Below, in pieces: positions 21,401-32,155 of a stretch of DNA of 64,000 nucleotides (position 1 is its first letter; every line of letters begins with the position of its first letter). The stretch lies in the NCBI RefSeq assembly GCF_000209165.1, contig NC_009068.1, positions 3,446,248-3,510,247 on the forward strand. The letters run 5' to 3'. The notes beneath the pieces were generated by a model. That model saw nothing but the letters and a program-made list of their open reading frames with translations, ran no database searches and was not told the DNA's origin. The translations under genes and the position numbers were made by a program. The stretch comes from Scheffersomyces stipitis CBS 6054 (taxonomy: Eukaryota; Ascomycota; Pichiomycetes; Serinales; Debaryomycetaceae).

Positions 21401-23646
21401 GATCTCTTTGTGAAAAATTGCTTGTTGTTCGTGGTGATACTGAATTAGTCAAAGAAGCCCAAGCAAATGCCACATTATTATTCCAATGTTTGGTTAGATC
21501 TAGATTGGCATCACGTAGAGTGATTGAAGAATTCAAGTTGAACAGATCTTCATTTGAGTGGGTTGTGGGTGAAATTGAAACTCAATTCCAGAAGTCCATT
21601 GTTCACCCTGGTGAAATGGTTGGTGTGATCGCAGCACAGTCCATCGGTGAACCAGCCACCCAAATGACCTTGAACACTTTCCATTATGCCGGTGTGTCTT
21701 CTAAGAACGTTACTTTGGGTGTTCCTCGTCTTAAGGAAATTCTTAATGTTGCTAAGAACATTAAAACTCCTGCATTGACTGTGTACTTAGATCCAGCGTT
21801 ATCTGACGATATTGAAAAGGCCAAGGTTGTCCAATCTGCGATCGAGCACACAAGTTTGAAAAATGTGACTTCATCCACAGAAATCTACTATGATCCAGAT
21901 CCAAGAACAACTGTAATCGAAGAAGATTACGATACCGTGGAAGCCTACTTCTCGATTCCTGATGAAAAGGTGGAAGAATCTATTGAAAAGCAATCTCCTT
22001 GGTTACTTCGTTTAGAATTAGATCGTGCCAAGATGTTGGATAAACAATTGACCATGGCTCAAGTTGCTGAAAAGATTTCCCAGAACTTTGGTGAAGATTT
22101 GTTCGTCATATGGTCTGATGATACTGCTGATAAGTTGATCATTCGTTGTCGTGTCGTTAGAGATCCAAAGTCTCTTGATGAGGAAGCAGATGCTGAAGAA
22201 GATCAGATATTGAAGCGTATCGAAGCTCACATGTTGGAATCAATTTCTTTACGTGGTATCCCAGGTATCACAAGAGTTTTCATGATGCAACATAAGGTCA
22301 ACACCCCTGATGCCACTGGTGAATTTAAACAAGGAAAGGAATGGGTATTGGAAACTGATGGTGTCAATTTGGCTGATGTCATGGCAGTTCCAGGTGTTGA
22401 CTCTAGTCGTACCTACTCCAATAACTTCATTGAAATCTTGTCTGTTCTTGGTATTGAAGCCACACGTGCAGCCTTGTTTAAGGAAATTCTTAATGTGCTT
22501 TCATTCGATGGTTCTTATGTGAACTATCGTCATATGGCTCTTTTGGTTGATGTTATGACTTCTCGTGGTCACTTGATGGCCATTACACGTCACGGTATTA
22601 ACAGATCGGACACCGGTGCTTTGATGCGTTGTTCTTTCGAAGAGACTGTTGAAATATTGTTGGAAGCTGGTGCATCTGCCGAGTTAGATGATTGTCGTGG
22701 TATTTCTGAAAACGTAATGTTAGGCCAAATGGCTCCATTAGGTACTGGTGCTTTCGATGTTATGCTTGACGACAAGATGTTGCAAACTGCTCCTTCAAAT
22801 GTTGCAGTTGCTGCTGGAAATGACGAATTTGCTGACGATGGAGGTGCCACTCCATACAGAGAGTACGACATGGAAGATGACAAGATTCAATTTGAAGAAG
22901 GAGCAGGTTTCTCGCCGATTCACACTGCACAAGTTCAAGATGTTTCTGGAGGACTTACTTCTTATGGAGGACAGCCAACTTCTCCTTCTGCTACCTCGCC
23001 ATTTAGTTATGGAAGTACTTCTCCATCATTTGGAGGTTCAGTGTCGCCAGGTTACGGAGGAACTTCCCCAAGTTATTCTCCAACATCGCCAAGCTACTCA
23101 CCTACTTCTCCAAGCTACTCACCTACATCTCCAAGTTACTCTCCTACGTCACCAGCATATTCACCTACTTCCCCATCTTACTCACCTACTTCCCCAAGCT
23201 ACTCACCTACTTCCCCAAGCTACTCACCTACTTCCCCAAGCTACTCACCTACTTCCCCAAGTTACTCTCCAACTTCGCCAAGTTACTCACCTACTTCTCC
23301 AAGTTATTCGCCTACTTCTCCTTCTTATTCTCCTACTTCTCCTTCTTACTCTCCTACATCTCCTTCTTACTCACCTACTTCTCCAAGCTACTCACCTACT
23401 TCCCCAAGTTACTCGCCAACGAGTCCCTCATACTCTCCTACTTCGCCTAGTTACTCTCCAACTTCGCCAAGTTATTCACCAACTTCACCACAATACTCAC
23501 CAACCTCTCCTCAGTACTCTCCAACCTCACCACTGTACTCGCCAACCTCACCACAATACTCCCCTACTTCGCCACAGTATTCACCAGGATCTCCTGAATA
23601 TTCGCCTAATTCGCCAAAGACGGAGGATAAGAAGAACGAAGACTAG
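18427..23646 (+). CDS. RPO21: RNA polymerase II largest subunit Rpb1
   Basis: This is the catalytic subunit of nuclear RNA polymerase II, with 1,739 residues. The N-terminal zinc site includes [17 protein letters not shown] (about residues 67-83). The active-site motif [12 protein letters not shown] lies at residues 479-490, with aspartates 481, 483 and 485 coordinating magnesium. The trigger-loop region [16 protein letters not shown] follows near residue 1077. The C-terminal domain holds 26 heptads of the form YSPTSPS, starting at base 23074. The first 20 are near perfect. The last six vary at position 7 (Q, E, K) and in two cases at position 4 (G, N). One heptad has CTG at position 7 (23533-23535), which becomes Ser in the CTG-Ser code. 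A single exon. Confidence 0.98.
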   Translation: MSRQFPYSSAPLRSVKEVQFGLLSPEEVRAISVAKIEYPETMDQTTKTPREGGLNDPRLGSIDRNFRCQTCGEDMAECPGHFGHIELAKPVFHIGFIAKIKKVCECVCMHCGKLLLDENNPAMAQAIKIRDPKKRFNAVWQLCKAKMVCETDIIEEGATETTTRGGCGHTQPTIRRDGLKLWGTWRHNKNFEENEQPERRLLTPSEILNVLKHISSLDCLRLGFNEDYARPEWMLITVLPVPPPPVRPSIAFNDTARGEDDLTFKLADVLKANINVQRLEMDGSPQHVISEFEALLQFHVATYMDNDIAGQPQALQKTGRPIKSIRARLKGKEGRLRGNLMGKRVDFSARTVISGDPNLDLDQVGVPISIARTLSYPEVVTPYNIHRLTEYVRNGPNEHPGAKYVIRDTGDRIDLRYNKRAGDIALQYGWKVERHLMDNDPVLFNRQPSLHKMSMMAHRVKVMPYSTFRLNLSVTSPYNADFDGDEMNLHVPQSPETRAELSEICAVPLQIVSPQSNKPVMGIVQDTLCGIRKMTLRDNFIDYDQVMNMLYWIPNWDGVIPPPAIAKPKPLWTGKQLLSMAIPKGIHLQRFDGGKDLLSPKDTGMLIVDGEIMFGVVDKKTVGATGGGLIHTVMREKGPRVCAQLFSSIQKVTNYWLLHNGFSIGIGDTIADVSTMKDITSTISEAKIKVQEIILDAQLNKLEPEPGMTLRESFEHNVSRVLNQARDTAGRSAEMNLKDLNNVKQMVVSGSKGSFINISQMSACVGQQIVEGKRIPFGFSDRTLPHFTKDDYSPESKGFVENSYLRGLTPQEFFFHAMAGREGLIDTAVKTAETGYIQRRLVKALEDIMVHYDGTTRNSLGDIIQFVYGEDGIDGTQVEKQSVDTIPGSNDSFERRFRIDVLDSSKSIPESLLESGKEIKGDVKLQKVLDEEYKQLLDDRKYLREVCFPNGDFSWPLPVNLRRIIQNAQQIFHNGRYKASDLRLDEVIVGVRSLCEKLLVVRGDTELVKEAQANATLLFQCLVRSRLASRRVIEEFKLNRSSFEWVVGEIETQFQKSIVHPGEMVGVIAAQSIGEPATQMTLNTFHYAGVSSKNVTLGVPRLKEILNVAKNIKTPALTVYLDPALSDDIEKAKVVQSAIEHTSLKNVTSSTEIYYDPDPRTTVIEEDYDTVEAYFSIPDEKVEESIEKQSPWLLRLELDRAKMLDKQLTMAQVAEKISQNFGEDLFVIWSDDTADKLIIRCRVVRDPKSLDEEADAEEDQILKRIEAHMLESISLRGIPGITRVFMMQHKVNTPDATGEFKQGKEWVLETDGVNLADVMAVPGVDSSRTYSNNFIEILSVLGIEATRAALFKEILNVLSFDGSYVNYRHMALLVDVMTSRGHLMAITRHGINRSDTGALMRCSFEETVEILLEAGASAELDDCRGISENVMLGQMAPLGTGAFDVMLDDKMLQTAPSNVAVAAGNDEFADDGGATPYREYDMEDDKIQFEEGAGFSPIHTAQVQDVSGGLTSYGGQPTSPSATSPFSYGSTSPSFGGSVSPGYGGTSPSYSPTSPSYSPTSPSYSPTSPSYSPTSPAYSPTSPSYSPTSPSYSPTSPSYSPTSPSYSPTSPSYSPTSPSYSPTSPSYSPTSPSYSPTSPSYSPTSPSYSPTSPSYSPTSPSYSPTSPSYSPTSPSYSPTSPSYSPTSPQYSPTSPQYSPTSPLYSPTSPQYSPTSPQYSPGSPEYSPNSPKTEDKKNED

Positions 23647-23853
23647 AGATATCAGACATGTATTTGATCACATACTTAGCTTATTTGTAATTATATAACG
23701 TAATAAAGATTCTTTGAAACGTGTTTATTTGAATGGTACTGAGTTTATGAATATTGAATTTAAAGAGAATAATCCTGTACATCTATTTTAGACAAATATT
23801 TGTTGATGAGCATCGATCTAATTTTACAACTCTGCTTAATTTCACTACTGCTG

Positions 23854-24702
23854 ATGGCAAAACAGGGCAAAAAAGTGAGGAATAAGTCCTCCAAGGCGAT
23901 CACAGGGTCTCTCAAGGATCTTGACCAGAAGAGGAAGCAGGTCTTCAAGCCTGTATTGGATAATCCATTCACACAGTCTAATCTATGGCCATTTATTAAG
24001 CCTGAGTTGGCAGAACAGATAATTCAGCTTTTAGAACTTATATTGGCTCCAATTGGCAACTACTATAAGCTTCTGCGAGAAATCAAGCAGTCAGGTCGAG
24101 AAATCGCTGTAAAACCACCAGTCCCTCACAATTACCATGACATTTTAGTAGGCTTCAATAGCACAGTTTCGTCTCTAGAAAGACAGGCAAGGAGGAGAAT
24201 AATAAGTTTTAACGACAAAAATGCCGCAACAACGGCTGAGAATACCACTCAAAAGTACTTTAAATATGTGTTTGTAACCAAGTATGATATCACTCCGACG
24301 GTTATCACTAGCATGTTTCCCATGTTAACGTATACTTCTTCTCGTTCCAGCTCAGATCGTGTTAAATTGGTGCAACTTCCGCGAGGAGCTCTGACGAGGA
24401 TTTCTGAAGTTCTCGGTATCGAGAACAGTGGCATTGTAGCTTTGACAGCAGATATCGTCGAGGCTACTGGACTCTACCAATTGATAGATAGCGAGGTAGC
24501 AGACGTAAATATACCCTGGCTCCAACAACTCTTGGATGAGGACCATCTTACTGACTTGGAGTCGCTAGCTAGCAAGTTTCTCGCTACGAGTGCACCTGTG
24601 CTTCCTAAGAAAAACGACCAGAAGGCGAAAAATAGGGAGGAGAAGGCTAGGAAAAAAGAGACGGCTAAGCGGGATGTAGGTATAATATATGAGGCAAGTT
24701 AA
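23854..24702 (+). CDS. POP3: RNase P / RNase MRP protein subunit Pop3
   Basis: Pop3 is a protein component of nuclear RNase P and RNase MRP, needed for tRNA and rRNA processing. The N-terminal block SLKDLDQKRKQVFKPVLDNP followed by FT and a Trp-Pro pair is highly characteristic of yeast Pop3. A later block, VKLVQLPRGALTRISEVLGI, matches the L7Ae/Rpp38-like fold. I start at MAKQGKKVRNKSS (23854), which gives 282 residues. The longer frame from 23800 adds a hydrophobic stretch with no counterpart. The protein is longer than the 195-residue S. cerevisiae version. The C-terminus is a Lys/Glu-rich tail. It lies 207 bases after RPO21 in the same direction. Confidence 0.85.
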   Translation: MAKQGKKVRNKSSKAITGSLKDLDQKRKQVFKPVLDNPFTQSNLWPFIKPELAEQIIQLLELILAPIGNYYKLLREIKQSGREIAVKPPVPHNYHDILVGFNSTVSSLERQARRRIISFNDKNAATTAENTTQKYFKYVFVTKYDITPTVITSMFPMLTYTSSRSSSDRVKLVQLPRGALTRISEVLGIENSGIVALTADIVEATGLYQLIDSEVADVNIPWLQQLLDEDHLTDLESLASKFLATSAPVLPKKNDQKAKNREEKARKKETAKRDVGIIYEAS

Positions 24703-24973
24703 GAGACGCCATTGTAGAATGGTAGAGTAAGATCATATATTTGGTATCTAATGTAACGCTATAATTTACAGATTTGGGTTTAATGTGGTGTGGCAATGAA
24801 GTATCACTAGAGAATAAGCTGCCTAGCTTCTCGCTAGATGCTTTGCTAGGAAACCTGAGAGTCTTGGAGCCGCACCGCTGTATAAGATAATACGCGTCCC
24901 AAATTTTTCGCTTGATCAGCTGAACAATTCTGGAAATCCTATTCAATATTCTAATAAACTTCAGTATTACAGC

Positions 24974-25951
24974 ATGAAAAGAACAGACGAACCGAAGCTT
25001 GAGCTTCCGTGGGTGGAGAAATATCGGCCACGTCGGCTAGATGACGTAGTAGGCAACGAAGAGACCATTGAAAGATTAAAGCTCATAGCCAAAGATGGAA
25101 ACATGCCCCATATGATCATCTCAGGACTTCCAGGGATCGGTAAAACTACGTCCATCCACTGTTTGGCCTATGAACTTCTTGGAGATGACTACTACCAACA
25201 GGCGACATTAGAATTGAACGCCTCTGATGATAGAGGTATCGATGTGGTGAGAAACAGAATCAAGCAGTTTGCCCAGACTAAGATCAAGCTACCACCAGGA
25301 AGACACAAGATCATCATTTTGGACGAAGCCGATTCCATGACGCCGGGAGCACAACAGGCATTAAGAAGAACGATGGAAATTTACTCTAATACAACTCGGT
25401 TTGCCTTTGCGTGTAACCAATCGCTGAAGATCATCGAGCCATTGCAGTCACGTTGTGCCATTTTGAGATATAACAAGTTGGCTGACGACCAGGTGTTGAC
25501 GCGTTTGTTGGAAGTCTCGGCAGCTGAAAATGTGAAGTTCAACTCCGAAGGATTGCAAGCATTGATATTCACAGCCGAGGGCGATATGCGTCAAGCCATA
25601 AATAACCTCCAGAGCACGGTCGCGGGCTTTGGTTTTGTCAACGACATCAACGTATTCAAAATCGTGGACCAGCCTCATCCTCTTGTAATTCAGAGAATTC
25701 TCATTCATTGCACAAAAGATAGGGATATTGACAGGGCGTTAGCGTTGTTGGACGACTTGTGGGCCAAGGGATATTCTGCCATCGACATTGTAACTCTGAC
25801 ATTTAAAGTGTCCAAGACATTGCCAGGTATTGGCGAACAGAAACGGTTGGAATTGATAAAAGAGGTTGGTTTCGTCCACATGAGAGTGTTGGAGGGGGTT
25901 TCGTCATACTTGCAGTTGTGTGGGTTGTATGCAAAGATCTGTGACTTGTAG
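24974..25951 (+). CDS. RFC4: Replication factor C small subunit 4 (clamp loader)
   Basis: This is an AAA+ subunit of the RFC complex that loads PCNA at primer termini. The 325-residue protein has LPWVEKYRP at residues 11-19, Walker A GLPGIGKT at 51-58, the [11 protein letters not shown] segment near 80-90, Walker B LDEAD at 116-120, and the arginine-finger motif SRC at 159-161. The block [16 protein letters not shown] follows. The wording [11 protein letters not shown] and [11 protein letters not shown] is that of Rfc4 rather than Rfc2, Rfc3 or Rfc5. Codon 151 is CTG in a context (NQS-x-KIIEP) where a polar residue is usual, consistent with Ser decoding. It converges on VPS52 with 121 bases between. 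Confidence 0.95.
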   Translation: MKRTDEPKLELPWVEKYRPRRLDDVVGNEETIERLKLIAKDGNMPHMIISGLPGIGKTTSIHCLAYELLGDDYYQQATLELNASDDRGIDVVRNRIKQFAQTKIKLPPGRHKIIILDEADSMTPGAQQALRRTMEIYSNTTRFAFACNQSLKIIEPLQSRCAILRYNKLADDQVLTRLLEVSAAENVKFNSEGLQALIFTAEGDMRQAINNLQSTVAGFGFVNDINVFKIVDQPHPLVIQRILIHCTKDRDIDRALALLDDLWAKGYSAIDIVTLTFKVSKTLPGIGEQKRLELIKEVGFVHMRVLEGVSSYLQLCGLYAKICDL

Positions 25952-26072
25952 GTTTTGTAAGTAGTTCAGCTATGTATTGCTACAAATATAAAGTTGAATG
26001 ACACATGATGTCATTTCTTTCTTTGCACTCTACTTCTTCATTTTTATTATTCTTATTCTACCTATTGCTACA

Positions 26073-28118
26073 TTAATGCTTGCTGTATGCTTCACAGAGA
26101 AGTTCGAAATGCTTAATCTGTTCGTCGATGAGTTCGTTGGCTTCTCCACCAGTATTCTCATTCTTCAAGATGCTCACCACAAGGAAGTAGTTGTTGTACA
26201 AGAAAATCTCCTTTTCTGTGACTCTCTTCTTACCACCTCCAAAGGCATGGTTACTGTACTTGGTGAGAAAACTCTCAAAATCATTTCGCAACCTCGACAT
26301 AGATGTATAAAGTGGTTCTCCTTTATAATCCTTGTTTTCACCTTTTAAACTTGACAATTTCAACAACCCCAGCAAAAACTGGGCAAACTGCTGGGTGACG
26401 TTCACAGGTGCAAGAACTGCTTCTTTAGGCGTATGTATAACCGACTTCTTCATGGCTTCGCAGTTAACGTCTATCACCTTAGTGAAATGTGGCCACAATA
26501 TAAGTAACAACGAATTGAGATAGTCATCAAGAATAGGAATGTGAAACTCGTTGTGAAGGATGTTCTGTGAACTCTGTATAAGTCTTATCATAAGCAAAAT
26601 AGCATATCCATCACAGGTTCCATAACTCGATGAAGCAGCAGCACGAGCAGCATTTGCTGCACTACTACTCTTGAGGATAAGTGCAGGCGTATGTGTTATC
26701 AACCATGTCAAGAACTCCCGGCCGATTTTGAAAACATTGTTAAACATGACATGGTACCAGTCATCTTTCTCTGTGGCACCTGAGGCAGCAGCAGAGTTGG
26801 AAGATCCACCAGTGGCTTCTGAAGGGGTTTCTGAAAGTGGTCTTGTGATTATTTCAACTTTTTCAAACTTTTCATCTCCTTGGTAGAAGAACTCCACTAT
26901 GAAAAGATACTCTACAATAATGTTGTCTATGAGGGCCACTGAGAACTGGTTGAACACGAACTCCAACCAGTAGGTAAAGGGAGTTGTCTCTGCGATTTGG
27001 GAAGCTATAGCAGTGACACTCTTACTCTTATCTTCAAGAACACTCAATCTTTTATCGATAGACAGTAAATAGTCTGCCATAGAGATCTGGTTCGGTGCTA
27101 CTGCCTGGTGCGGTTGAGACAGCGTAGAAGTACTTGCTGCCATCCAGCCTTTACTCCAGGAAGAGCCAAAGATTCCTGAGCCTTCGTCACCCTTGCTGCC
27201 CAAGACATAGGTCAGATCGATGTTTCTAATATGCAACTTCTCCAAGGCATAGATGTATTTGGCAAATCTGGTTTGGTAATACCATTTCATCGTGTGGATA
27301 TATGCAAGTTGTAATTGGTTAGCCAATTCTTTGTGCTGTTCTTGAAGGAAATAGAAGGCTTCTTTAACCAACAACAAGTTCTGTTGAATAGTCTGCGATG
27401 AGCACTTTCCAGGGGATCTCAAAGCCTTGATGTTCTTGATGATGTGGTCTCTTATTCTTTCTACAGCCTTGTTTGTTAATAGGGTAATGCCAATTTCCAA
27501 TTTTTCAAACGATTTGGATTCTCCGTACATTTTCAGTAAATCTGTGAGCAGTAGACCAGATTTGATGTTGGCGACCAACTGCAGTTTTTCCGAAAGAAAC
27601 TTCAAGTTGTCCAACCATTTGACATCGACTTCGTCCTGAAGAACCGATTTTACAATTTCTGGAGAAATCACGAGATCAAGTATGATGGGGTTGAGTTTTT
27701 CTGTAATAGTTCTCTGCAAATTTGAGTCGGAAGAAAGTTTCGTGGATTGTTGCTGTAGGGAAACCAAACTCGACAGCAACTGGGTCAAGTCCTTATTAAA
27801 GTCGACAAGTATGGTTTCTACTGGTTCGAGTTTTTTTCTGTACTGTTTTATGGTGACGTTGAATTCGAGAAATTTCTGGTTTAAATGGTCTAACGACTCC
27901 AAGTCTATGCTGTCTAGGTCGAGGACGCTGTCACTGCCCGAAGTTTGGATTCGGAGATGTTCTAAAAGCAACAGCAGGTGTGACGGCTTCTCTTTAGATT
28001 CAAGCTGAATATACTGTTGTAGTGCTGGCAAGCCTTTGAATTCTGGCCCTTTCTTGCTTTCATGGTCGGCAGCTTGCTTTGAAGGCAAGATTTTCTGGAG
28101 TGTTTCGAGTGCACTCAT
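26073..28118 (-). CDS. VPS52: GARP complex subunit Vps52
   Basis: Vps52 with Vps51, Vps53 and Vps54 forms the GARP tether for endosome-to-Golgi retrograde vesicles. The 681-residue protein has an N-terminal coiled-coil region, about residues 70-130, with heptad-like segments such as LNQKFLEFNVTIKQYRKKLEP. A long helical domain follows, containing the conserved stretch VEAFYFLQEQHKEL-like KEAFYFLQEQHKELA and the block YIHTMKWYYQTRFAKYIYAL typical of Vps52/Sac2. A low-complexity Ser/Ala/Gly patch interrupts the later part (around residue 430). There is a single exon with a clear ATG at 28118. It is divergent from the helicase gene. Confidence 0.9.
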   Translation of the reverse strand: MSALETLQKILPSKQAADHESKKGPEFKGLPALQQYIQLESKEKPSHLLLLLEHLRIQTSGSDSVLDLDSIDLESLDHLNQKFLEFNVTIKQYRKKLEPVETILVDFNKDLTQLLSSLVSLQQQSTKLSSDSNLQRTITEKLNPIILDLVISPEIVKSVLQDEVDVKWLDNLKFLSEKLQLVANIKSGLLLTDLLKMYGESKSFEKLEIGITLLTNKAVERIRDHIIKNIKALRSPGKCSSQTIQQNLLLVKEAFYFLQEQHKELANQLQLAYIHTMKWYYQTRFAKYIYALEKLHIRNIDLTYVLGSKGDEGSGIFGSSWSKGWMAASTSTLSQPHQAVAPNQISMADYLLSIDKRLSVLEDKSKSVTAIASQIAETTPFTYWLEFVFNQFSVALIDNIIVEYLFIVEFFYQGDEKFEKVEIITRPLSETPSEATGGSSNSAAASGATEKDDWYHVMFNNVFKIGREFLTWLITHTPALILKSSSAANAARAAASSSYGTCDGYAILLMIRLIQSSQNILHNEFHIPILDDYLNSLLLILWPHFTKVIDVNCEAMKKSVIHTPKEAVLAPVNVTQQFAQFLLGLLKLSSLKGENKDYKGEPLYTSMSRLRNDFESFLTKYSNHAFGGGKKRVTEKEIFLYNNYFLVVSILKNENTGGEANELIDEQIKHFELLCEAYSKH

Positions 28119-28473
28119 ATTCTGGACAGTTTATTTAAACATATATGTCGCTTGTACCAATGGAAAATTGGATTAGAAAGAGATTGATATATACAATTAG
28201 TTGAATCGACTTGATGAAAGCGAGTAGAACTGAAAACGGACTAATATCAACTGTACAAAGAAAGAAAAGAGACAATAGAATGGATTTGAAGAAAAGAAAA
28301 CGTAGTTATATTGTGGAGATTTTATCTTAGTCTTATTTTCAGCCTATGCGAATCTCAATTTCATATTTATACATTTTCTCACCTAAACTACAAGCGAAGT
28401 TGGGTGGGAACGCGACTTTTGAATTCTCTATATTCATATTCCATACCTAGAAGAAGAATGTAAGAAGACCAAG
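28119..28473. other. Divergent promoter region, VPS52 / helicase
   Basis: About 355 AT-rich bases between two divergent start codons. No RNA gene or repeat recognised. Confidence 0.45.
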
Positions 28474-31068
28474 ATGAACCATAAAGACGAGGAGAACGTC
28501 TACCACGACAATCTCAATATAGAACTAAGGATTGGAGTGTTGAATCCCCAAAGTCGACCTCCATTTAATGACTCTGCAACTACTAGCACTTGTGGAGTCA
28601 AGAATTATAATCAAAAACTGAAACAAGATCATAATAAAGATAACCAAGATTTTGCAATAGATATGTCTGAAATGGAAGTGCCCAACAAAAGTATTTCAGA
28701 TTCTCAATCAGCAAAACTTTCGTCTTCACAGATGGAAGTTGTCAGCTTTCCTCCTACACCAAATCTGATTCTAACAGTACAAGCTGGCCCAGGCTCGGGC
28801 AAGACTTTTACTATGGCAAACAGAGTAGCCTATATGATATCCCATTACAACTTGGAACCACACGATATCCTTATTCTATCCATGACGAACCGTGCTGTCC
28901 ATTCGTTACGTCAAACGCTAGATGCTATTGTAGGACCAGAAGTAGCTGGCAATATCGAGTTGCGTACTTTTCACTCCTTTTGCGCTAGTGTAGTAGACCA
29001 ATACGAACATATATATTTCCCTAATAATGCCAGAAAGCAATTGATAGACGATGTAAGTTGGCTGAGCTTTTCGAATATATTTCTGGGGAAAACCATCAGT
29101 CTTTCAGGCAAAAAGGTAGAAGGTACAATAACAGCTTCTACCTTAGAAAAGATCTTGCATGGAATCAAGAGCGGTGAATTCACAACGGAGCAAGCATCGA
29201 ATAAGTTCAAGGTTAGCAAGGATTATATACATGAATTGTTGGTGTATTTGGAACAGAATGGGATGATGCGGTTTCAAGATTTCGTAGCTGACGCTATTTC
29301 CATAATGGATTCTTCGATATCTAGCTCAGACGAAGAATCCTGGATTCCTCAATTGGCAAACTACAAGGTGGTCATAGTAGACGAAATTCAGGACATGCAT
29401 CACCTGCTTTTGCTGGTAATTAAAAAGGTAACATCATACCCTACCTATGATCAGAAAGCTAAGCACTTGACTTTGGCAGGTGATCCCAACCAATGCATCT
29501 ATGAATTCTTGGGTTCATCTCCGGATTTGTTAGAGAATATTGAAAAAGAGTTTCCAACCTTCGATGTCAATCACTATTATATGAGGGAGACGTATAGGCT
29601 AACTCCTGAAATCCTTGACGCGGTAACTGCTTTCTCCATACGACATCATGGCCTAAAAGATGTCTCTCTAACGTCTGTTAAACCAGAAAGCTTCAAACCA
29701 GTAGCATTTTCTCGAAGATCAGCATCTGAAGAATGTGACTTTATGGTGGGTGAAATAACAAGGTTGATATTCGAACTGGGAGGCCTCTTGCGCCCTTCTG
29801 ATTTTCTTATCCTAACAAGAACAAATAAGGAAATTCAAGCCATAGAAGATCAATTGCGAGATCTGTATGGAATGAAGTCCAACAAGTTTTCCCAGAATGC
29901 AACATGGGCCAGTTCCAAGGTGCATGTTCTTTTGGACATTCTAAACGTATTGAAAAAGGGTCCAGGTTCGGATTTTGCTTTATTATGTGTCCTTCTTCGT
30001 CTAGATAAACGTCCTGGTGGAAGATTGAGGCTATCAAAGTTGTTCAACATTTATGATCAGTGGCGCATACGCAACTCCTTGACTAGTAATAGCAACTTAG
30101 AAGATTTTGTAAGATCTGATCTTGAACAGAGCAACAAAACAAGCAAAGGTGTAGTTCAAAGCAAGATTTTCTCCATTTATAAATTGGGAGACAACAGGAC
30201 TACTTTGGATTTGCTATCAACCTTTCTTTCCTCTGTAAGGGAAATGAGGCAAAATTTAGCCGTTCATCAAACGCCAATGGCCATACTAGAATCATTGTTG
30301 AATATCATGGAAAAACTGACCTTGCTTGAGTATCTAAATTCTCCCGAGACTTCCGGAACTGGTAAAGCGCAAAAGTTGAGTATTGAAGAACAAATAGAGG
30401 CGCATAGAATTCGTCTTGAAAGCAGTTTATCTACTTTCTACAACTCGTTACGGAGTTCATACACTAGATATGTTGATACAAATTCATTCAATGAGACGTT
30501 TCTTGAATTCTTCTTGAAAACATACAATGACCACGTTACAATTTTAAACGAAGACATGATTAATCTTTCAACAATTCACATGGCTAAGGGATTAGAGTTT
30601 CCTGTTGTTTTTGTTCCTGGTAATTCTTCTGCGTTTGGAACCTCACAGAATTGGTCCAGTTTATTCACCGATGGAATTGTAGCTCAAGATTCAAAGGCTA
30701 GATTGTTCTATGTTGCTTGTACTAGAGCGAAGAGCTTATTATATATTGGTACTCCAGAAGAAGATACCTCTACTTGTAGAGACTTTTTTCGTCTTCTTAC
30801 TACCAAATTACCCACACTTGCTACTAAGATCAATAGTAGAGGATCATTGCTAGATAACTTGGGAGTGGATTTGAAAAGAACAGTTCCTAATAGACGAAAG
30901 ATAGAACAGGGACGCTCGTTTTATGCAGAGATTCCTCTCCGTAATCATGCAACTGACATTAGCTTACGGGCTACTCGTAATCTACATATTTCACATTGTC
31001 GTACTACTGTTCAAAACAATGTTCGGAGATCAATGATAACATGGGGTAGATATATATTGCATATTTGA
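28474..31068 (+). CDS. HMI1: UvrD/Rep-family superfamily 1 DNA helicase, probably mitochondrial Hmi1
   Basis: The 864-residue protein carries the full SF1A helicase set. Motif I is AGPGSGKT (residues 104-111). Motif Ia is around ILSMTNRAV, and motif II is VDEIQDMH. Motif III is LAGDPNQCIYEFLGS, motif IV is YYMRETYRLTPE, motif V is TIHMAKGLEFPVVFVPG, and motif VI is LFYVACTRAKSLLYIG. Yeast Hmi1 is a mitochondrial 3'-5' helicase needed for mtDNA maintenance. The C-terminal wording (GVDLKRTV followed by RRKIEQGRSFYAE) matches Hmi1 better than Srs2. The first 80 residues are polar and acidic with no presequence character. The last 35 are basic and amphipathic, which fits the C-terminal targeting signal known for Hmi1. 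A single exon. Confidence 0.82.
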   Translation: MNHKDEENVYHDNLNIELRIGVLNPQSRPPFNDSATTSTCGVKNYNQKLKQDHNKDNQDFAIDMSEMEVPNKSISDSQSAKLSSSQMEVVSFPPTPNLILTVQAGPGSGKTFTMANRVAYMISHYNLEPHDILILSMTNRAVHSLRQTLDAIVGPEVAGNIELRTFHSFCASVVDQYEHIYFPNNARKQLIDDVSWLSFSNIFLGKTISLSGKKVEGTITASTLEKILHGIKSGEFTTEQASNKFKVSKDYIHELLVYLEQNGMMRFQDFVADAISIMDSSISSSDEESWIPQLANYKVVIVDEIQDMHHLLLLVIKKVTSYPTYDQKAKHLTLAGDPNQCIYEFLGSSPDLLENIEKEFPTFDVNHYYMRETYRLTPEILDAVTAFSIRHHGLKDVSLTSVKPESFKPVAFSRRSASEECDFMVGEITRLIFELGGLLRPSDFLILTRTNKEIQAIEDQLRDLYGMKSNKFSQNATWASSKVHVLLDILNVLKKGPGSDFALLCVLLRLDKRPGGRLRLSKLFNIYDQWRIRNSLTSNSNLEDFVRSDLEQSNKTSKGVVQSKIFSIYKLGDNRTTLDLLSTFLSSVREMRQNLAVHQTPMAILESLLNIMEKLTLLEYLNSPETSGTGKAQKLSIEEQIEAHRIRLESSLSTFYNSLRSSYTRYVDTNSFNETFLEFFLKTYNDHVTILNEDMINLSTIHMAKGLEFPVVFVPGNSSAFGTSQNWSSLFTDGIVAQDSKARLFYVACTRAKSLLYIGTPEEDTSTCRDFFRLLTTKLPTLATKINSRGSLLDNLGVDLKRTVPNRRKIEQGRSFYAEIPLRNHATDISLRATRNLHISHCRTTVQNNVRRSMITWGRYILHI

Positions 31069-31250
31069 TCCTGCAGAACTCATATCAAACTCAAAAAATA
31101 AAAATTTTATCGCGCGCAATGCCAGAGTCAATGAATCAATTATCTTCTTTTTCGTTGCTATCAATTTTGACTCGGACAAATTATGGAGTATTAATGCAAT
31201 TTTCAACTTGATATTAATTAATGGAGCTATAGCAAAATCAAATTCTTGAA

Positions 31251-32084
31251 ATGCCTTTTTTTCACACAAGGTCAGTTTCAGGTGCCATGGCGACCAATAT
31301 GAGTAACTGCCACATGCCCCTATTGAACGAGAAGCTCTTCAGAGACGAGTACTTGGAATACTCAGAAATACTGAAGTATGTGAGTGCATTTCAGATTAAT
31401 ATGGAGGCAGGAGTTCTTTTAAGCAACTCGAATCTACATTCCCAAAGCGATACACCAAGTAGTCAATTTTATGAAGGTAGCAAGAGGAAGCTTCTAATAA
31501 CGGTTTTCAAGAAGAAAAACTTAAAGAAAGTACAACCCGGAAGATTATCGGATAACATTTATAACCATACTCTTTCCAACCCAGATATAGATATTAGCGA
31601 TCCAGGTAGATCTAAAGTGAGTTGTCTTCGATGTCGTAAGTTTAAAAAAAAGTGCTCAAGGGTTTTGCCTGAATGCTCGAATTGCTTGTCCTCAGAAGAG
31701 TTATGCACATATTTACCCCGCAAGCCGAAAGGCAGAAAGCGTATGGCTAGGTGCTCTCCCGATCCAGTGCAGAAGATTAGAAGTCACTTAAATCACGGCA
31801 ACAATGTTAAAGGCATAGATGTACATACTACATGGAAAAACGAATCCGTAGATGCTGTGACAATCCATAGACAAAGATTGTCATTGCCAAACTTAACTGA
31901 AAATATTCCGCTGGTACAGAATTCTCAGGAAGTGGTGAACGCTTTCGATGAAAGCAAAATAATGGAAGATTCTTTGAGACGCAAATATAGTTCCAGTAGT
32001 TCAGAGACTATTCAATCGGATGAATCGTATTCGTATCTGAGAATTACAAGACATTCCAACGACTTTGGGCTTATATTAAATTAA
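31251..32084 (+). CDS. Small Zn(II)2Cys6 zinc-cluster protein, probable transcription regulator
   Basis: This is a 277-residue protein I cannot assign to a named gene. The zinc cluster sits in the middle rather than at the start: CLRCRKFKKKCSRVLPECSN then C and C (spacing C-x2-C-x6-C-x6-C-x2-C-x6-C, about residues 125-152). A basic stretch PRKPKGRKRM follows immediately. No fungal regulatory domain (Fungal_trans) is present, and the C-terminus is Ser-rich. All six zinc ligands are intact, so it looks functional as a DNA-binding protein. An internal Met 13 codons in is a possible alternative start. It lies between the HMI1-like gene and RTT103, converging on the latter with 71 bases between. 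Confidence 0.75.
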   Translation: MPFFHTRSVSGAMATNMSNCHMPLLNEKLFRDEYLEYSEILKYVSAFQINMEAGVLLSNSNLHSQSDTPSSQFYEGSKRKLLITVFKKKNLKKVQPGRLSDNIYNHTLSNPDIDISDPGRSKVSCLRCRKFKKKCSRVLPECSNCLSSEELCTYLPRKPKGRKRMARCSPDPVQKIRSHLNHGNNVKGIDVHTTWKNESVDAVTIHRQRLSLPNLTENIPLVQNSQEVVNAFDESKIMEDSLRRKYSSSSSETIQSDESYSYLRITRHSNDFGLILN

Positions 32085-32155
32085 GGTTATTATAGAGATT
32101 ATTAATTATAGATGAATATTAATACAATTAGTTCCATTTAAAGAAAAAGTAAAGG

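Noticed and set aside
22748..23698. 316-codon plus-strand frame rich in Leu, His and Gln over the RPB1 C-terminus
   Set aside because: It is an out-of-frame reading of the CTD heptad repeats; the RPB1 frame is certain.
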